This document shows positions 12,907 to 15,719 of a DNA stretch of 15,719 nt, piece after piece (within the stretch, counting starts at the first letter, position 1; each line of letters opens with the position of its first letter). The DNA is from DASQUK01 sp046723645. Lineage in GTDB: Bacteria; Actinomycetota; Acidimicrobiia; Acidimicrobiales; VFJN01. A model generated the notes under the pieces. The model ran no database searches. It saw only the letters and a program-made list of their open reading frames with translations, and had not been told where the DNA came from. The position numbers and the translations under genes were made by a program. Location of the stretch: positions 1 through 15,719 of the forward strand of contig JBKOUY010000058.1 in NCBI GenBank assembly GCA_046723645.1, in the 5' to 3' direction.

Positions 12907-14988
12907 CTAGCGGAGCGCGTGCAGCACGAAGGCGTCGACCGGCTGCTCCCGGCCCTTGACGGGCACGGTCCCGAGGGCGGTGACGGTCGCCGCATCCCCG
13001 ATCTGGCTGCGGGTGCGGGACCCGATCACGACCTGGCCAGGCTCCGCGAGCGCCTCCAGCCGGGCGGCGACGTTGGTGGTGTCGCCGACCGCGGTGAAGT
13101 TGCGCATCTCGGCGCTGCCGACGTTGCCGATGAGCGCCGGCCCGGTGTTGATGCCGACACGGAAGCGGGGCCACCCCGCCCTCCCGGCGGCCACCTCATC
13201 GATCGCCCGGTGCAGCCGCAACCCGGCGGCGCCCGCTTGCCGCGCGTGGTCGTCCTGCCGGACGGGCGCATTGAAGATCGCCATCACCGCGTCACCGACG
13301 AACTGCGTGACGGTGCCACCCCGATCGAGGATGACCGGGACGACGGCGCCGTAGTACGCGTTGAGCATCGCCACGACCTCGGCCGGCTGCGTGCGTTCAG
13401 AGAACGGCGTGAAGCCACGTAGGTCAGCCATGAGGACCGAGACCTCGGCGATGGTCCCGCCCAGTCCCGCCTGGTCGGGGTCCGCGATCAGCGCGGTCGC
13501 CACCGACGGTGACATGTACGAGCGGAACAGGCCCTCCATCTGCCGGTAGAGCCGGGCGTTTTCGAGCGCGATCGAGAGCTGGCTGGCGAACGACTGGAGC
13601 AGCGCCGTGTCGGCGTCGCCGAATCCGGCCCCCCGGCGGTCTCGCACCTCGAGGAAGCCCGCGGCCCGGCCCTTCACCTGGAGCGGGACCACGAGGACCT
13701 GACCGTCGGGTGACGCCACGGGGGCGAGCGATGTCATGGCGGCGCCGTGCTGTCTGTCGTCGGCACTGCCCTGCCCGTCGACGAGCGTCAGCTTCCCGTC
13801 GCGCAGCAGTCCCAGCGCCAGGTCCTGGCCGCGGAACGCGGCGCGCCCCACGGCGAGGGCCCGGGCGACGAGCGCCCCCTCGGACTGGATGACGCTGGCC
13901 TCCCGCCCGACGGCGACGAGGCCGCCGAGACGGCGGGCCTGCTCCCGCTCGGCGCCCAGCGCCTCGGCGGCGCGCTCGAGCACGGCGACCTGCTGTTCGG
14001 TGAGGTCGAATCGATCGGCGACAAGGTTGGCGGCGCGGCCCAGCTCCGCGGAGATGCCGTCCCGCCGTTCCGCATCCATGGCGGCGACGAGTTCTTCGAG
14101 CGCGGCCCGGTGGTCCCGGCGGATGCTGTCGACGGTCTGCTCCAGGGTGATGCTGTCGAACAGGCCGCGCGCCGACCCCTCCCGTTGGAACTGCACGTAT
14201 GCGCTGTAGGCCACGAAGCCGAAGGCGGCGCCCATCAGCACGTGCCACTCCCACCACGACGCCTGCCAGTTCCGGCCGTACGCGATGGCGAACATCGCCA
14301 GTGCCAGGAGCGCGAATGCGGTGACGAGGCTCAGCAGCACCACGGCTGGGCGGCGGCGGTGCACGCCGAGGTACCGGTACGCCGCGAGGCCGTACAGGGC
14401 AGTGCCGCCGAACGCCAGCGCGATCAGGGGGCCCCGTGCCTCCTCGGGCGGCAACGGCTCGTCCAGGGGCGGCCACCCGGCCAGGGACACGAGCGCCCAC
14501 GCCACCATCGCCGCGATCAGGCCCGCGGTGAGCGCCCAGCGCCGCCGGATCAGGCGGGCCGCCGCCGTCGGCGACCAATCGATGCCCGATGCGAGCGCCA
14601 GGAGGCCCCCCACGCACAGGCCGACAGGTGTCGCCAGCACGAAGCCGGAGTTGGGCTCCTCGAGGAGGACGCTCGGCGTGGCCAGGGCGTGCAACCCCAG
14701 GAACCCGGCCGCGATCAGGAAGGCCCATGCCACCAGCAGCAGCCGTGGATCCGAGCGCCGGCCTGCGGCCCCCGCCATCAGCACGCCGAGCACGACGTTG
14801 AGCGCCGCCGTACTCAGGACGAGCCCGAAGTGGGCGGGGTGGTTCTCCCATCGCAGGTCGAGCTGGGGGCGGGCAATCAGGAGCCACAGGACCAGCGCCG
14901 GCAGCGCGATGTGGAACGTCCACGCAGCCACCCGGACCCACGCACCCGAGCGGGTCCCGCCCCTCAGGCCCTGCACCACCCCCGCCAT
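12907..14988 (-). CDS. Membrane-bound GAF-domain class III adenylate/guanylate cyclase
   Basis: This is a 693-residue sensor cyclase. Residues 20-265 hold about eight hydrophobic membrane segments with no recognised sensor name. Residues 266-350 are a charged helical linker. Residues 355-480 form a GAF-like domain ending 'SFASQLSIALENARLYRQ', and residues 486-690 the catalytic domain. Both metal-binding aspartates are present: Asp522 in 'VLMADLRGFTPFSE' and Asp566 in 'FVGDAVMAIF'. So are Asn639 and Arg643 in 'GDTTNVAARLE'. The base-selecting Lys and Asp positions of classical adenylate cyclases are Gln562 and Thr632, so the nucleotide (cAMP or cGMP) cannot be assigned with confidence. It follows the zinc-ribbon gene by 18 bases and precedes the small membrane protein and tatBC. 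Confidence 0.9.
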   Translation of the reverse strand: MAGVVQGLRGGTRSGAWVRVAAWTFHIALPALVLWLLIARPQLDLRWENHPAHFGLVLSTAALNVVLGVLMAGAAGRRSDPRLLLVAWAFLIAAGFLGLHALATPSVLLEEPNSGFVLATPVGLCVGGLLALASGIDWSPTAAARLIRRRWALTAGLIAAMVAWALVSLAGWPPLDEPLPPEEARGPLIALAFGGTALYGLAAYRYLGVHRRRPAVVLLSLVTAFALLALAMFAIAYGRNWQASWWEWHVLMGAAFGFVAYSAYVQFQREGSARGLFDSITLEQTVDSIRRDHRAALEELVAAMDAERRDGISAELGRAANLVADRFDLTEQQVAVLERAAEALGAEREQARRLGGLVAVGREASVIQSEGALVARALAVGRAAFRGQDLALGLLRDGKLTLVDGQGSADDRQHGAAMTSLAPVASPDGQVLVVPLQVKGRAAGFLEVRDRRGAGFGDADTALLQSFASQLSIALENARLYRQMEGLFRSYMSPSVATALIADPDQAGLGGTIAEVSVLMADLRGFTPFSERTQPAEVVAMLNAYYGAVVPVILDRGGTVTQFVGDAVMAIFNAPVRQDDHARQAGAAGLRLHRAIDEVAAGRAGWPRFRVGINTGPALIGNVGSAEMRNFTAVGDTTNVAARLEALAEPGQVVIGSRTRSQIGDAATVTALGTVPVKGREQPVDAFVLHALR

Positions 14989-15000
14989 CCGCCGTGCGCC

Positions 15001-15019
15001 CCGCCGCTAGAGCCGGCGG
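15001..15019 (-). promoter_or_regulatory. Hairpin between zinc-ribbon gene and cyclase
   Basis: CCGCCG (15001-15006) and CGGCGG (15014-15019) pair perfectly around a seven-base loop holding the TAG stop (15009-15007) of the zinc-ribbon gene. The downstream arm lies 12 bases before the cyclase ATG and includes its only G-rich stretch, so it could mask cyclase initiation until translation of the upstream gene ends. It may equally be a chance GC-rich stem. Confidence 0.3.
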
Positions 15020-15348
15020 CGGTGGGCGGCCAGCAGCTCGTCGAACCAGCCCTTGGCACCCAGCATCTCGTGGAAGTCGATCAGGTCGTCGTGGGTGAAC
15101 GGTGGGCCGGCCGGGCGGGGCTCGACGAGCTCGGATGGGATCGTCCAGAGCTCGAGGCGCACACCGGAGGAGATCAGGAGGTCGATCGTGGGCCGGTCGG
15201 CCGGTCGCACCACCGGCTGGAGGCAGTTGGGACACCGGAACACGTACGTGCCGGCCTCGTTGGTCTCGCACAACCGGACCACGAGGTCGCGCGTGCCCAG
15301 CTCGACGTCACCGCAATCGCTGCACGTGGCTCTGATCAAGGTCGCCAT
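15007..15348 (-). CDS. Zinc-ribbon protein, function unknown
   Basis: The 113-residue protein has two knuckles, Cys9-Ser-Asp-Cys12 and Cys39-Pro-Asn-Cys42, 26 residues apart, spanning a beta-rich segment ('VELGTRDLVVRLCETNEAGTYVFRCPNC' region, 15-42). A second, helical part follows ('FTHDDLIDFHEMLGAKGWFDELLA', about 84-107). The overall form is a zinc-ribbon domain with a C-terminal helical extension. I recall similar hypothetical proteins in actinobacteria but know no function. The ATG at 15348 is supported by AGGGAG ten bases upstream. It is the first gene of the long minus-strand run and lies 18 bases ahead of the cyclase. A DNA-, RNA- or protein-binding regulator role is only inferred from the fold. 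Confidence 0.75.
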   Translation of the reverse strand: MATLIRATCSDCGDVELGTRDLVVRLCETNEAGTYVFRCPNCLQPVVRPADRPTIDLLISSGVRLELWTIPSELVEPRPAGPPFTHDDLIDFHEMLGAKGWFDELLAAHRRRL

Positions 15349-15371
15349 CTGTCAATGTCTCCCTGCTCGCT

Positions 15372-15390
15372 CCCCCCAAGGGAGGGGGCG
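15372..15390. promoter_or_regulatory. C-run/G-run inverted repeat in the divergent region
   Basis: Five or six C residues (15372-15377) face five G residues (15384-15388) across a short AAGGGA-containing spacer, able to form a GC stem in the leader of the zinc-ribbon gene. Its meaning is unknown; it might affect transcript structure upstream of the AGGGAG ribosome site. Confidence 0.25.
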
Positions 15391-15395
15391 AACCA

Positions 15396-15426
15396 GACAT
15401 CATGACGCCATCTCACCGATGATGTC
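15396..15426. promoter_or_regulatory. Inverted repeat, candidate operator in divergent promoter region
   Basis: GACATCAT (15396-15403) and ATGATGTC (15419-15426) are perfect eight-base complements separated by 15 bases, centre to centre 23 bases, about two helical turns. On the minus strand one arm supplies a GACA -35-like element and the other a CATGAT -10-like element 18 bases apart, so a bound dimer would cover a promoter for the zinc-ribbon/cyclase operon. The repeat ends 18-24 bases before the phosphodiesterase start on the other strand. Confidence 0.4.
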
Positions 15427-15449
15427 CGATCGCCGCCGACAGGATGCCT

Positions 15450-15719
15450 ATGCCCACCCGTGTGCCCGCCCTCAGGAATCCACCCATCGCGTTCGCCCAT
15501 CGCGGTGCCAGCGCCCAGGCGCCGGAAAATACGATCGAGGCGTTTACCTTGGCCCAGCGCCTGGGAGCCACCGGCCTCGAGAGCGACGTCTGGCTCACCG
15601 CGGACGGCGAGGCGGTCCTCGACCACGACGGGGTGGTCGGCGGCCCCGTCGGCCGCCGCGTGCGCCGCCGTGTGATCGCCTCGGTCACCCGCGCACGGCT
15701 GCCCGATCACGTCCCCACC
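15450..15719 (+). CDS. Glycerophosphodiester phosphodiesterase, 5' part
   Basis: The frame runs off the window end; about 90 residues are visible. Counting from the alternative ATG at 15444, 'PIAFAHRGASAQAPENTIEAF' opens the catalytic barrel at residue 14. His19 is the first catalytic histidine, Glu46 and Asp48 in 'GLESDVWLT' are metal ligands, and 'VLDHDGVVGG' holds the second catalytic His61. This is the standard GDPD signature; the enzyme hydrolyses glycerophosphodiesters to glycerol-3-phosphate and an alcohol. There is no signal peptide, so it is probably cytoplasmic. AGGA five to six bases upstream favours the ATG at 15450; 15444 is the alternative. It is transcribed away from the zinc-ribbon/cyclase operon and shares the control region with it. 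The gene lies open to the 3' edge, and the final length is unknown. Confidence 0.9.
   Translation, partial: MPTRVPALRNPPIAFAHRGASAQAPENTIEAFTLAQRLGATGLESDVWLTADGEAVLDHDGVVGGPVGRRVRRRVIASVTRARLPDHVPT

Noticed and set aside
13424..15271. 615-codon minus-strand frame overlapping the cyclase
   Set aside because: Arg/Pro/Gly-rich frame-shifted reading of the cyclase and zinc-ribbon genes, which carry real domains in their own frames.
13747..15405. 552-codon plus-strand open frame opposite the cyclase and zinc-ribbon genes
   Set aside because: It is the antisense shadow of well-supported genes; composition is Gln/Arg/His/Gly-rich without any domain, as expected from GC-rich codon bias on the other strand.
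15336..15710. Minus-strand frame opposite the phosphodiesterase gene
   Set aside because: The plus strand carries clear GDPD catalytic motifs; the minus frame has none.

Overview
The window is high-GC DNA with strong GC bias at third codon positions, frequent GTG starts and tightly packed genes. Family content points to Actinomycetota: a TatC gene directly followed by a HelY-type DEXH helicase (the Mycobacterium tatC-helY order) and a protein with the DUF4193-type Cys-x-x-Cys tail. A two-domain ThyX-like protein in an otherwise actinobacterial setting makes an Acidimicrobiia-like lineage plausible, but this is inference. I see no mobile element, tRNA, rRNA or CRISPR array, and no gene-free stretch longer than about 240 bases.

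Region by region. Positions 1-1816: the low-complexity tail of an unknown plus-strand gene with a hairpin behind it, then a short TrmO tRNA methyltransferase, a converging small zinc-ribbon gene, and a crotonase-family enoyl-CoA hydratase (plus strand) behind a 15-bp palindrome. Positions 1845-3847: a minus-strand operon read as DUF4193-like acidic protein, an unrecognised helical protein, a GNAT acetyltransferase and a Nudix hydrolase. The last three are joined by stop/start overlaps, and the operon ends in a hairpin shared with the converging hydratase. Positions 4063-5697: a monocistronic-looking double-domain ThyX homologue with a terminator hairpin built over its stop codon.

Positions 5774-15348: a very compact minus-strand run of ten genes, possibly one long transcription unit. 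In reading order it holds a zinc-ribbon protein, a multi-TM GAF adenylate/guanylate cyclase, a 75-residue membrane/coiled-coil protein, tatB, an apparent 11-codon mini-ORF, tatC, helY, a lipid-kinase-like protein, an MDR oxidoreductase and an M20 amidohydrolase. Two hairpins follow the amidohydrolase. Positions 15349-15443 form a divergent control region with an inverted repeat. From about 15450 to the window end runs the 5' part of a glycerophosphodiester phosphodiesterase.

The points most worth attention are: (1) the tandem ThyX protein, in which each domain keeps a different half of the family's signature motif; (2) an unannotated 11-codon ORF between tatB and tatC with a near-ideal ribosome site and a TGATG junction to tatC; (3) a cyclase-containing operon head upstream of tatB/tatC/helY; and (4) TAG stop codons embedded in terminator hairpins. 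Most remaining genes are ordinary housekeeping or metabolic genes.
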